In this document: one piece after another, positions 47,579 to 55,914 of the stretch
How positions within the stretch are numbered: the stretch's first letter is position 1
Layout: each line of letters begins with the position of its first letter
DNA from: SAR324 cluster bacterium
Lineage (GTDB): Bacteria; SAR324; XYD2-FULL-50-16; JAERRU01
Reading direction: 5' to 3'
Length of the DNA stretch: 61,738 bases
Assembly (NCBI GenBank): GCA_016735295.1
Contig: JAERRU010000007.1
Location: 1-61,738 of the forward strand
Made by a program: the position numbers and the translations under genes
The notes under the pieces: generated by a model
What the model saw: only the letters and a program-made list of their open reading frames with translations
Database searches by the model: none
Told to the model about the DNA's origin: nothing

Positions 47579-48688
47579 TTAAAAAAGAAGGTTGCTGGTG
47601 TTGGGCTCAAAAAATAAAATATTATCTATATTTATTTGCACAGCAATTAGTTCATTTTTTTTTGATACAAAATCAGGTTGATAGCGGCCAATGGTGGTTG
47701 TGCCATTAATATTGAATGAATAAAAAAGATCAGACCCTGTCGGTTCAGCCATTAACCTAATTGCTTGGAGAGTTTTTAAATTGGCAGCGTCTTTTTTCGG
47801 TTGAGTGATGTGCTCTGGCCTTATGCCCAAAATGAGTTCCTTATCTAGGTGGTTAATCGCCTCTTTTCTTTTAGATTCTGGGACATAAATTTTAAACTCG
47901 GTGCCCTTTTCATTTTCAAGCGTAAAATATATTTCACGCTGGTCTTGAGCCAATTTAATGGGAATTAAATTCATAGATGGTGAGCCGATAAACCCAGCCA
48001 CAAAAATATTAGCAGGTTTTTTATAAATATTCATAGGAGTATCTATTTGCTCTAATTTTCCATTATTTAATAAAGCAATCTTATCAGCTAAAGTCATGGC
48101 TTCTGTTTGATCATGTGTCACATAAACTACCGTATTTTTAACTCTTTGATGTAGTAGTTTAATCTCCATACGCATTTCAATTCGTAGCTTGGCGTCTAAA
48201 TTTGATAAAGGTTCATCAAATAAATACAGCTTAGGATTGCGAGAGATAGCTCTGCCCATGGCTACCCTTTGTCTTTGACCGCCGGAAAGCTGTGCGGGCT
48301 TTCGATCTAGCAGATGATATATTTGTAATTGCTTAGATACGTTATTTACCCGATTTTCGATGTCAGATTTTGGTAATTTACGATTTTGTAACCCAAAGGA
48401 TATATTTTCTCGAACAGTTAAATTGGGATATAAAGCGTAGCTTTGAAATATCATAGCAATATCGCGATCTTTAGGCTCATAATCATTAACTAAAGTGCCA
48501 TTCATTTTGATTTTGCCAGCACTAAGAGTCTCTAAACCAGCGATCACATTTAGTAAAGTCGATTTTCCGCACCCAGAAGGGCCAACTAGCACCAAAAACT
48601 CTCCCTTTTGGATTTCTAAATTAATATCATCAAGCACTAGAGTGGAGCCAAATTTTTTAACTATGTTAGATAATTCTAAATATGCCAT
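47579..48688 (-). CDS. aglK: ABC transporter ATP-binding protein, MalK/UgpC type (AglK-like)
   Basis: A 369-residue sugar-ABC ATPase. Walker A is GPSGCGKST at 36-44, the signature [14 protein letters not shown], Walker [13 protein letters not shown] and the switch His in [12 protein letters not shown]-terminal TOBE/OB domain (after about 235, with LGIRPEHI) is present. It is the last gene of the five-gene operon SBP-permease-permease-glucosidase-ATPase, the same order as Sinorhizobium aglEFGAK. Confidence 0.9.
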   Translation of the reverse strand: MAYLELSNIVKKFGSTLVLDDINLEIQKGEFLVLVGPSGCGKSTLLNVIAGLETLSAGKIKMNGTLVNDYEPKDRDIAMIFQSYALYPNLTVRENISFGLQNRKLPKSDIENRVNNVSKQLQIYHLLDRKPAQLSGGQRQRVAMGRAISRNPKLYLFDEPLSNLDAKLRIEMRMEIKLLHQRVKNTVVYVTHDQTEAMTLADKIALLNNGKLEQIDTPMNIYKKPANIFVAGFIGSPSMNLIPIKLAQDQREIYFTLENEKGTEFKIYVPESKRKEAINHLDKELILGIRPEHITQPKKDAANLKTLQAIRLMAEPTGSDLFYSFNINGTTTIGRYQPDFVSKKNELIAVQINIDNILFFEPNTSNLLF

Positions 48689-48723
48689 AGCAGTTTATAT
48701 TCTTGATTATACTATAAAATAAG

Positions 48724-50316
48724 CTATATTTTTCTAATTACCACCCCGTAAGGCCCCAATTCATTAGATCTATTATTATTATTATTATTATTCGGCCACA
48801 ATATATCTTGATTAGATTTGTTGATTGATAATTTAGTATCACTAAAATTAAAAATCCCTTCTAGTTTATCTCCCTTTGCCCCTGTTCTGATTATCCTAAG
48901 CAAATTTTTTGATATAGGCTCAGCTTGAATATCGCCAGATTGCAAAATCTCATTATTTTTTTTAAAGATGATTAGTTGACGATAAAAATTAAGCAAAGAA
49001 TCAGGCTCATTTTGCTGATCAACCGCTTTAGCAAGATGTTCTTCAGGCACTGGCAACCAAGTTTTAGGGGCAGAACTAAATCCTCCATTAAGGGCGTCTT
49101 TTTGCCAAACCATTGGCGTGCGGCAACCATCACGCCCTTTAAATTCAGGGAAAAAGGCTAGCCCATAAGGATCTTTAATATCCTCCTTTTTAGTAATTTC
49201 ATATTCACTTAGCCCTAACTCCTCACCTTGATAGATGCAACAAGCCCCCTTTAAAAACATCAACAGGGAAGCACAAAGTTTAGTAAATTCTAAATCATAA
49301 TCATTATTATGCTCCCAACGACTTATCCACCTCACAGAATCGTGATTGCCAAATGAATTACAAATCATTCCTTTAGGCGGCGTGCCCCAAAAATTATTTA
49401 TGCTCTCACAGTAATATTTAACTGAAAAAGGCCCCCCGATATAATCAAATCCATAGCAAAGGTGAAGTTTATCATTTCCGGTAGTATAGTTTTTAATCAT
49501 ATGAGCGGTCTCTTGGTCGGCCCCTACCTCACCAAGCAGTAAAACATCATATTGGTTTGCTAGCTTACGCAAGTGAATAAGGAAATTAATATTTTCTGGT
49601 CGATTTTTATCATAAAGATGATTTTGCTTTATATAAGGATTACAACCAGGAGAATCTAAGGCTGTGCTATGTTCACTATGGAGTGGATTATCTCGTAGCT
49701 GAAGATCGTGAAAATAAAAATTTACTGTATCTAGCCTAATTCCTTTGATTCCTCTTTTCATCCAAAATTCGCACACTCCCAACATAGCTTCTTGCACTGC
49801 CAAATTATGAAAATTCAAATCAGGTTGGCTAACCAAAAAATTATGCAAATAAAATTGATTTCTCCCCTCATGATACTGCCACGAGCTATTACCAAATACT
49901 GATAACCAATTATTAGGTAAGCTATGAGCCCCTTTTTTAGCATCTACCCACACATACCAATCACTTTTATCATTATCAATGTTTCGGCAACTCTCCAAAA
50001 ACCAAGGGTGCTGATCAGAAGAATGGGAGATAACCATATCTATCATCACCTTAAGATTAAGTTTATTAGCCTTTTCCACTAGCCGATCAAAGCTTGATAA
50101 ATCACCAAAAATAGGATCAACATTGCAATAATCAGCCACGTCATAGCCAAAATCCTTCATAGGCGAAGTGAAAAAAGGACTTAGCCAAACATAATCAACC
50201 CCCAAAGAAGCGACATAATCTAGCTTATCTTCAATTCCTGTTAAATCGCCAGTGCCACTTTTTGTGGAATCATAAAAAGAACGTGGATATATCTGGTAAA
50301 TTATTTTTCCATCGAT
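48724..50316 (-). CDS. aglA: Alpha-glucosidase, GH13 (AglA-like)
   Basis: About 530 residues of a GH13 exo-alpha-glucosidase that cleaves imported alpha-glucosides in the cytoplasm. Motifs include YQIYPRSFYDS, VMIDMVISHSSDQHPWF, GIRLDTVNFYFHD with the nucleophile Asp near 196, LLGEVGADQ with the acid/base Glu, and FGNHDSVRW. The Met at 50316 follows AGGAG at ideal spacing and is preferred over one at 50346. A run of about seven Asn near the C-terminus is encoded by an (ATT/TTA) microsatellite. It lies between the permease and ATPase genes. Confidence 0.9.
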   Translation of the reverse strand: MDGKIIYQIYPRSFYDSTKSGTGDLTGIEDKLDYVASLGVDYVWLSPFFTSPMKDFGYDVADYCNVDPIFGDLSSFDRLVEKANKLNLKVMIDMVISHSSDQHPWFLESCRNIDNDKSDWYVWVDAKKGAHSLPNNWLSVFGNSSWQYHEGRNQFYLHNFLVSQPDLNFHNLAVQEAMLGVCEFWMKRGIKGIRLDTVNFYFHDLQLRDNPLHSEHSTALDSPGCNPYIKQNHLYDKNRPENINFLIHLRKLANQYDVLLLGEVGADQETAHMIKNYTTGNDKLHLCYGFDYIGGPFSVKYYCESINNFWGTPPKGMICNSFGNHDSVRWISRWEHNNDYDLEFTKLCASLLMFLKGACCIYQGEELGLSEYEITKKEDIKDPYGLAFFPEFKGRDGCRTPMVWQKDALNGGFSSAPKTWLPVPEEHLAKAVDQQNEPDSLLNFYRQLIIFKKNNEILQSGDIQAEPISKNLLRIIRTGAKGDKLEGIFNFSDTKLSINKSNQDILWPNNNNNNNRSNELGPYGVVIRKI

Positions 50317-50362
50317 CATATTCGCTCCTGAATTTTTGATTATCATATGTAAATATCGCTCA

Positions 50363-51205
50363 TTAACCCTTAACTGCCCCTGCTGTTAGCCCTGACACTA
50401 TGCGGTTTTGAAAAATAACCACCAGCATAATTAAAGGTATGGTGATGATCATAGAAGCCGCCATAATATTTCCCCATGGAATTTCGTGCTCACTAGCTCC
50501 TGATAGGGTGGCTATCGCTACTGGAACAGTTCTTAAGTGATCAGATGAAATAAAAGTAAGGGCAAATAAAAATTCATTCCACGCGGCAATGAATGACAAT
50601 AAGCCCACTGAAACTAAAGCTGGCCACATAATAGGTAAAATAACTTTAAATATAAGCTGCATCGTAGTTGCTCCATCAATCAAAGCTGCTCGCTCTAATT
50701 CAGGAGGAAATGCTTTCATAAAGGTATGTAAAATCCAAACCGTAAAAGGAATGGTGAATATCATATAGGTTAACACCAATGACCATAAAGAATTAAATAA
50801 TGATAAAGCGGCCACCAATTCAAACATTCCCGATAAAACAGCTACCTGAGGAAACATGCTCGCTGATAATATCACCAATAATATAGTAGAACGACCCTTA
50901 AAATTAAGCCTAGCTAATGAGTAAGATGCGAAAATACCCAACATCATAGATATTAACACCACCGAAAAGGCGACAAACGCTGAATTTAATATGTTTTGCC
51001 CAAAATATCCGGTTTTTAATACAGATAAATAATTATCAAAAGAAATTTTAGTAGGTAAATAATTAACTATGAAAATCTCTGTGCCCGATTTAAAAGAACT
51101 AATAAAAGCATAATAAAAAGGAAATAATGCGTAAATAGTGATTATTCCTAGTAATAAGTAGAATCCTAAAATACTTAAAAATTTTGAAAATTTACGCCTA
51201 ATCAT
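50363..51205 (-). CDS. aglG: Alpha-glucoside ABC transporter permease, MalG-type (AglG-like)
   Basis: A 280-residue inner-membrane permease with six hydrophobic segments. The EAA loop that contacts the ATPase reads ERAALIDGATTMQLIFKVILP. An N-terminal FYYAFISSFKSGTEIF segment fits MalG/LacG-type permeases. Its ATG overlaps the stop of the upstream permease gene by four bases, indicating coupled translation. Confidence 0.92.
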   Translation of the reverse strand: MIRRKFSKFLSILGFYLLLGIITIYALFPFYYAFISSFKSGTEIFIVNYLPTKISFDNYLSVLKTGYFGQNILNSAFVAFSVVLISMMLGIFASYSLARLNFKGRSTILLVILSASMFPQVAVLSGMFELVAALSLFNSLWSLVLTYMIFTIPFTVWILHTFMKAFPPELERAALIDGATTMQLIFKVILPIMWPALVSVGLLSFIAAWNEFLFALTFISSDHLRTVPVAIATLSGASEHEIPWGNIMAASMIITIPLIMLVVIFQNRIVSGLTAGAVKG

Positions 51206-52110
51206 ATTTTCTCAGAAGTAAGCCTCATAAAGCCCAAATAGCTCAAGGTGAGCATGCAAATTACTAAAAATAGCAAAGTAGACGCCGCCGAGCCATAACC
51301 GAATTTATCAAAATCAAATAAATTTTCCCTAGCATAAACCGACATGCTAATAGTGTCATCATTACTAGGAGTAAGTACATAAATAAGATCAAAAATTCTT
51401 AAGGCATCTAAAGCTCTAAACACCACCGAAACAATTAAAGTAGGCCTTAGTAAAGGTAAAATTACTTTGAAAAATAGCCTAATACCAGAAATCCCATCAA
51501 CCTTAGCCGCCTGGAAAATGTGCCCCGGTATTATCTGCAATCCCGCCAAAATAAGTAAAGCCATGAAAGGGGTTGTTTTCCATACATCAACAAAAATAAC
51601 TACCCACATAACCGTATCAGAATTAGACGTCCAAGCCACTGATTCACTAATTATCCCCACCTTTAAAAGCATATCGTTGATAATACCAAATTGATCGTTT
51701 AGCATCCAACTCCACATCTTAGCCGATACCACTGTAGGAATTGCCCACGGAATAAGCATAATCGCCCGAAAAATCCCTCGCCCCTTAAAAGCCCTATGCA
51801 AGCATAACGCAACTATCAAACCTAATATCGTTTCTAGAGTGACCGAAATAACAGTAAAGAATAAAGTATTATAAACAGCGTTCCACCAAGTAGAATCAGC
51901 TAATATACCATAATAAAGGCCTTCAAATTTTTCTATGTAGTTGTTAAAGCCAATAAATGAAAAATTGATTAAATCATCTATTTTAGCGTCAGTGAAACTA
52001 AATAAAAAAGTGCGATATAAAGGGAAAATCGCCACCGATCCTAAAACTATTAGCATCGGCGACAATAAAAGCCAGCCCTTGGTGATATTTCTAAAGGAAG
52101 CCCTTTTCAC
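51202..52110 (-). CDS. aglF: Alpha-glucoside ABC transporter permease, MalF-type (AglF-like)
   Basis: A 302-residue permease with six membrane segments and an EAA loop FQAAKVDGISGIRLFFKVILP. The first helix and RTFLFSFTDA segment match MalF/UgpA-type sugar permeases. Starts 62 bp after the binding-protein gene and overlaps the next permease gene by four bases. Confidence 0.92.
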   Translation of the reverse strand: MKRASFRNITKGWLLLSPMLIVLGSVAIFPLYRTFLFSFTDAKIDDLINFSFIGFNNYIEKFEGLYYGILADSTWWNAVYNTLFFTVISVTLETILGLIVALCLHRAFKGRGIFRAIMLIPWAIPTVVSAKMWSWMLNDQFGIINDMLLKVGIISESVAWTSNSDTVMWVVIFVDVWKTTPFMALLILAGLQIIPGHIFQAAKVDGISGIRLFFKVILPLLRPTLIVSVVFRALDALRIFDLIYVLTPSNDDTISMSVYARENLFDFDKFGYGSAASTLLFLVICMLTLSYLGFMRLTSEKI

Positions 52111-52172
52111 TACTCAGCATAAATTAAATTAAATTAAATCTTGCGATCTAAATTAATTAAGGTAAGTAAATA

Positions 52173-53435
52173 TTACCAGCCCTTGCCTTTTAATCTTTTC
52201 AAGCGAGATTCTAATTCTTTTAATGAGCTAGTAGCAGATTTTTTACCGCTAATCACACTTTGAGAAGCACTCCAAAATAACTTAGATACCTCGTTATATT
52301 TACGCTTAGTAGGAGCGGAGGGGCGAGCAACTGAAGTTTTTAAAACATCTTTTACAATACTAAAAAAAGGTGCTACTTCCAAAACGTCCTTATCTTCATA
52401 TAAAGAAGGGATAGTTGGATAATGTGAGCTTTTAATAGCATTTAGCTTTTGAATTTCAGGACTGGCTAAAAATAAGGCTAATTCCACAGCAGCGTCACGA
52501 TTTTTTGAATATTTAGAAACTCCCACATTCCAACCCCCCAAAGTTGCCGCACTGCGAGCATTAGGGCCCTCACCTTTTGGTAAGGGAGTTACGTCAAATT
52601 TGCCTTTAACCGGGCTATCAGCCCCATTACTAAGATTATACGCATAAGGCCAGTTTCTCATAAACACCGCGTTGCCTGTTTGCCAAACACCGCGAGATTC
52701 TTCTTCTTGATAAGATAAAACCCCGTTAGGAGAGATGTTGCCAACCCAACTTTTAACAGTAATTAAAGCTTTGATTGCATTTTGGTTGTTAATAGTAATT
52801 TCCCCGCTAGGAGATACTATTTGCCCACCTCCAAAACTGTTAACCCACTCTAAAGCGTCGCAAGTTAAGCCCTCATAAGCCTTACCTTGGAAAACATATC
52901 CCCACATTTTGCTATTACCCGCTTTGCGTTCAGCACTTTGGATGATAGATGCAGTTTCCGCCATTTCAGCCCAAGTTTTAGGCACAGATCTATTATATTT
53001 AGTCAATAAATCCTTGCGATAATAAAGCATAGGAGCGTCAGTAAAATAGGGGAGGGCGACTAATTTACCATTAACTTTTTGGGAATTGATAGTAGAAGGA
53101 AAGTGAAGTTTAGCCAATTTAGCGGCTGGTTTACTTAAATCCACAAAATGAGAAGCTAGTTGTGGTGCCCAGATAACATCAAGCATATAGATATCAATGC
53201 CCTTATTTTTTGCGCTTAGCCAGAGTTTATATTGACCAAATTGATCAGTAGTTGAGCTAGGCATAGAAATTACATTAACATCGTGGCCAGTTTTTTCTTT
53301 GAACATGGCAAAAAATTCTTTTAGCACATCTAAATCTTTGCCTACATTACCAAAAGCAACGGAAAGTTGGGCCCCGCCTGCTGTGCTGGTTAGTGCTATA
53401 AAGGGGACTAAAAGGAATAATAAAAATTTTTTCAT
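52173..53435 (-). CDS. aglE: Sugar ABC transporter substrate-binding protein (AglE/ThuE-like)
   Basis: A 420-residue family 1 solute-binding protein with a signal peptide ending around TSTAGGA. The body has DIYMLDVIWAPQLA, the LPYFTDAPMLYYRKDLL segment and WQTGNAVFMRNWPYA, typical of trehalose/maltose or alpha-glucoside binders such as ThuE and AglE. First gene of the operon; upstream is the long intergenic region. The exact sugar (trehalose, sucrose or maltose) cannot be fixed by sequence. Symbol used for synteny. Confidence 0.88.
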   Translation of the reverse strand: MKKFLLFLLVPFIALTSTAGGAQLSVAFGNVGKDLDVLKEFFAMFKEKTGHDVNVISMPSSTTDQFGQYKLWLSAKNKGIDIYMLDVIWAPQLASHFVDLSKPAAKLAKLHFPSTINSQKVNGKLVALPYFTDAPMLYYRKDLLTKYNRSVPKTWAEMAETASIIQSAERKAGNSKMWGYVFQGKAYEGLTCDALEWVNSFGGGQIVSPSGEITINNQNAIKALITVKSWVGNISPNGVLSYQEEESRGVWQTGNAVFMRNWPYAYNLSNGADSPVKGKFDVTPLPKGEGPNARSAATLGGWNVGVSKYSKNRDAAVELALFLASPEIQKLNAIKSSHYPTIPSLYEDKDVLEVAPFFSIVKDVLKTSVARPSAPTKRKYNEVSKLFWSASQSVISGKKSATSSLKELESRLKRLKGKGW

Positions 53436-53968
53436 GATTAACTTGGGGATAGGTTTATAAAACTATATTACAAAAATACTCATCACACTCATAACATTAA
53501 TTAAAACCGTGCTTTAAATCATATAACAAAATGAAAGATAAATAAAACACTTTTTTATAAAATACAATTTATCCCTAGAAAGCCATTTTTTAATGCCCAT
53601 TTATTTTTCTCAATGCTACGCAAAGGTTAAATTTTCATACATTTTAACCCATCGTCTATCGCCTTGCCTGCATTGACTACAAACCCTTATACATATTATA
53701 TGTATATATATAAATAATACACATAAGGCATGGAAGGGGATAATTTCTAATAGACCTCATTAGCAGTATTTATTAAAATTATGCTTTAAGGTATAATAAA
53801 TGATGAATAAAAACTTTTTTATAAAAAAATTAATTTTTTCAATAAAAAATAAAATAGTGTTTATAAATAAAAAATTATTTGCTAAAAATAATCTTCTATC
53901 CAATGGGTGAGAGGCGTTTAAATATGATGATTCGCAAAGTATTTTAAAAAATTAACCCACTTAAAATA
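53436..53968. promoter_or_regulatory. 533-bp divergent promoter region, agl operon and FAH gene
   Basis: Very AT-rich spacer between the divergent sugar operon and the FAH-family gene. It contains an alternating AT stretch with a loose ACATATTATATGT-type dyad near 53690-53715 and a TATAAT at 53792-53797 on the plus strand. No gene, RNA or clear regulator site is recognised. No aglR-like regulator gene is present nearby. Confidence 0.35.
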
Positions 53969-54814
53969 ATGAAACTACTCAGATATGGTGAAATAAACCA
54001 AGAAAAACCAGCAATCATGGATGAAGAAGGGAAAATGAGAGATTTAAGCTCTGTGATTAAAGATATTTCTTCTGCTCAATTAACTCAATCCAACCTAAAT
54101 CTAATCAAATCCCTATCCTTAAATGAACTGCCCCTAGTAAAAAATAATCCTCGCCTTGGTGCTCCCATAGGTGATGTGGGTAAATTTATTTGTATCGGGC
54201 TTAATTATTTAGATCATATCTTAGAAACAGGAGCGAAACAGCCTAAAGAGCCCGTAGTTTTTTCTAAATTTAGTAGTGCCATTTGTGGGCCTTACGACGA
54301 AATACATATCCCTAAAGGCTCTAAACATCTTGATTGGGAAGTAGAGCTAGGGGTGGTGATTGGCGAGCGAGCACTTAATGTTTCTGTAGAAAATGCTTTA
54401 TCTCATGTGGCTGGATATTGTTTGATAAATGATATATCAGAGCGACGTTTCCAACGAGAAATGGCGGGACAATGGATAAAAGGAAAGAGCTATCAAACAT
54501 TTGCTCCGATTGGCCCTTGGTTGCTGACTAAAGATGAGGTTGCTAACCCACATAATTTGTCTATTTGGTTGAAAGTCGATGGCCAGCTAAAGCAAGATAG
54601 CAATACTAAGCAAATGATATTTAAAGTGCCCTACTTAGTTAGTTACCTAAGTCAATTTTTTGCTTTATGCCCTGGTGATATAATATCAACAGGGACTCCA
54701 GCGGGGGTGGGATTAGGAGCAAAGCCTGAGCCTGTTTTTCTTAAAAAGGGTCAAAGATTGCAATTTGGGATAGACAAACTAGGTGAGCAAACTCATTTAT
54801 TAGTACAAGACTAG
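53969..54814 (+). CDS. Fumarylacetoacetate hydrolase family protein
   Basis: A 281-residue FAH-family enzyme. It has ICIGLNYLDHI, the metal-binding Glu pair in DWEVELGVVIG (about 123-125) and Asp in NDISER (about 154), then QWIKGKSYQTFAPIGPWL and ISTGTPAGVG. The family includes acylpyruvases, 2-keto-4-pentenoate hydratases and oxaloacetate decarboxylases; the substrate is open. It is the only gene on the plus strand here and is followed by four degenerate tandem copies of its own 3' end. Confidence 0.9.
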   Translation: MKLLRYGEINQEKPAIMDEEGKMRDLSSVIKDISSAQLTQSNLNLIKSLSLNELPLVKNNPRLGAPIGDVGKFICIGLNYLDHILETGAKQPKEPVVFSKFSSAICGPYDEIHIPKGSKHLDWEVELGVVIGERALNVSVENALSHVAGYCLINDISERRFQREMAGQWIKGKSYQTFAPIGPWLLTKDEVANPHNLSIWLKVDGQLKQDSNTKQMIFKVPYLVSYLSQFFALCPGDIISTGTPAGVGLGAKPEPVFLKKGQRLQFGIDKLGEQTHLLVQD

Positions 54815-55427
54815 TAAATTATTATAGTCATTAATTTTTTGCTTTATACCCTGGCGATATAATATCAACATGAACTCCAGCGGGGGTGGGAATAAGGTCA
54901 AAGATTTCAATTTGGGATAGACAAACTAGGTGAACAAACTCATTTATTAGTGCAAGACTAGTAAATTATTATAGTCATTAATTTTTTGCTTTATACCCTG
55001 GCGATATAATATCAACAGGAACTCCAGCGGGGGTGGGATTAAGGTCAAAGATTGCAATTTGGGATAGACAAACTAGGTGAGCAAACTCATTTATTAGCAC
55101 AAGACTAGTAAATTATTATAATCATTAATTTTTTGCTTTATGCCCTGGTGATATAATATCAACATGAACTCCAGCGGGGGTGGGATTAGGGTCAAAGATT
55201 GCAATTTGGGATAGACAAACTAGGCGAACAAACACATTTATTAGTGCAAGACTAGTAAATTATTATAGTCATTAATTTTTTGCTTTATGCCCTGGTGATA
55301 TAATATCAACAGGAACTCCAGCGGGGGTGGGAATGAGGTCAAAGATTGCAATTTGGGATAGACAAACTAGGTGAGCAAACTCATTTATTAGGGCAAGACT
55401 AGTAAATTATTATAGTCATCAATCGTT
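54655..55427. repeat. 147-bp tandem array derived from the 3' end of the FAH gene
   Basis: Four copies beginning at 54840, 54987, 55134 and 55281 have an exact 147-bp period. All match the 3' end of the FAH gene plus about 20 bp of its flank (54661-54839), but lack the same roughly 32 coding bases. The junction lies at the AATTTTTTGC string present both inside the gene and after each copy. No ORF of useful length crosses the array. Each unit contains GCGGGGGT, as do the lnt repeats. The stretch from 54815 to 55492 holds nothing else. Confidence 0.96.
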
Positions 55428-55492
55428 GGGATAAGACTAGCCGGTCATAATCCTATTGGCCGCCCTTAATTATTGGTTTTTGATGCTATGAC

Positions 55493-55876
55493 TCAGTGAT
55501 TTAATTTTATTTTATGGTAATAACAACTCACGCGTCTATTTCCTTGGGCGTCTTTGGCGTGGCAGGCCCCCTTGCCTTGTAGCTCGACTAAAAATAGTAA
55601 TGAGTTGTTTTCACAATTTAGCCTGACTTCAATTAATTTTAGATAATCGCCAGAAGTTTTTCCCTTAATCCACAGTTTATCTTTGCTCGTACTCCAAAAA
55701 GCTACTATTTTATTAGTTAAACTATAGTCTAATGCCTCTTGGTTAACATATCCTATCATTATCACGGCCATAGTTTTCCAGTTTTGCACTACCACTGGCA
55801 ACACCTTTGTTTTGATGCGGGCTATTTTTCTGAGTTTATCAAAATCAAGATTATCGGTTAGATTTATCACTTCCAT
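55493..55876 (-). CDS. HisI-like protein (phosphoribosyl-AMP cyclohydrolase fold), altered metal site
   Basis: A 127-residue protein with the HisI pattern: LPVVVQNWKT near residue 27, WSTSKDKLWIKGKTSGDYLKL, then ACH and SCYYH. The three zinc Cys are kept. The Mg-binding DCDxD motif is NCENN here, so all three aspartates are replaced (Asn, Glu, Asn). About six extra residues lie between the last two Cys (HAKDAQGNRRVS). No other his gene is in the window. It follows recB on the same strand. It could be a low-activity cyclohydrolase or a paralogue with a new role. Confidence 0.7.
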   Translation of the reverse strand: MEVINLTDNLDFDKLRKIARIKTKVLPVVVQNWKTMAVIMIGYVNQEALDYSLTNKIVAFWSTSKDKLWIKGKTSGDYLKLIEVRLNCENNSLLFLVELQGKGACHAKDAQGNRRVSCYYHKIKLNH

Positions 55877-55914
55877 AGTTACTTTATCTATTATCTTTCC
55901 TGTGCTGTGTAAAT

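Noticed and set aside
53800-53910. 36-codon ORF rich in Lys, Asn and Phe
   Set aside because: Composition is what random AT-rich sequence gives; no ribosome site and no known family.
54840-55427. Possible CRISPR or gene array
   Set aside because: Exact 147-bp period without spacers, and the units are degenerate copies of the FAH gene end with no ORF.
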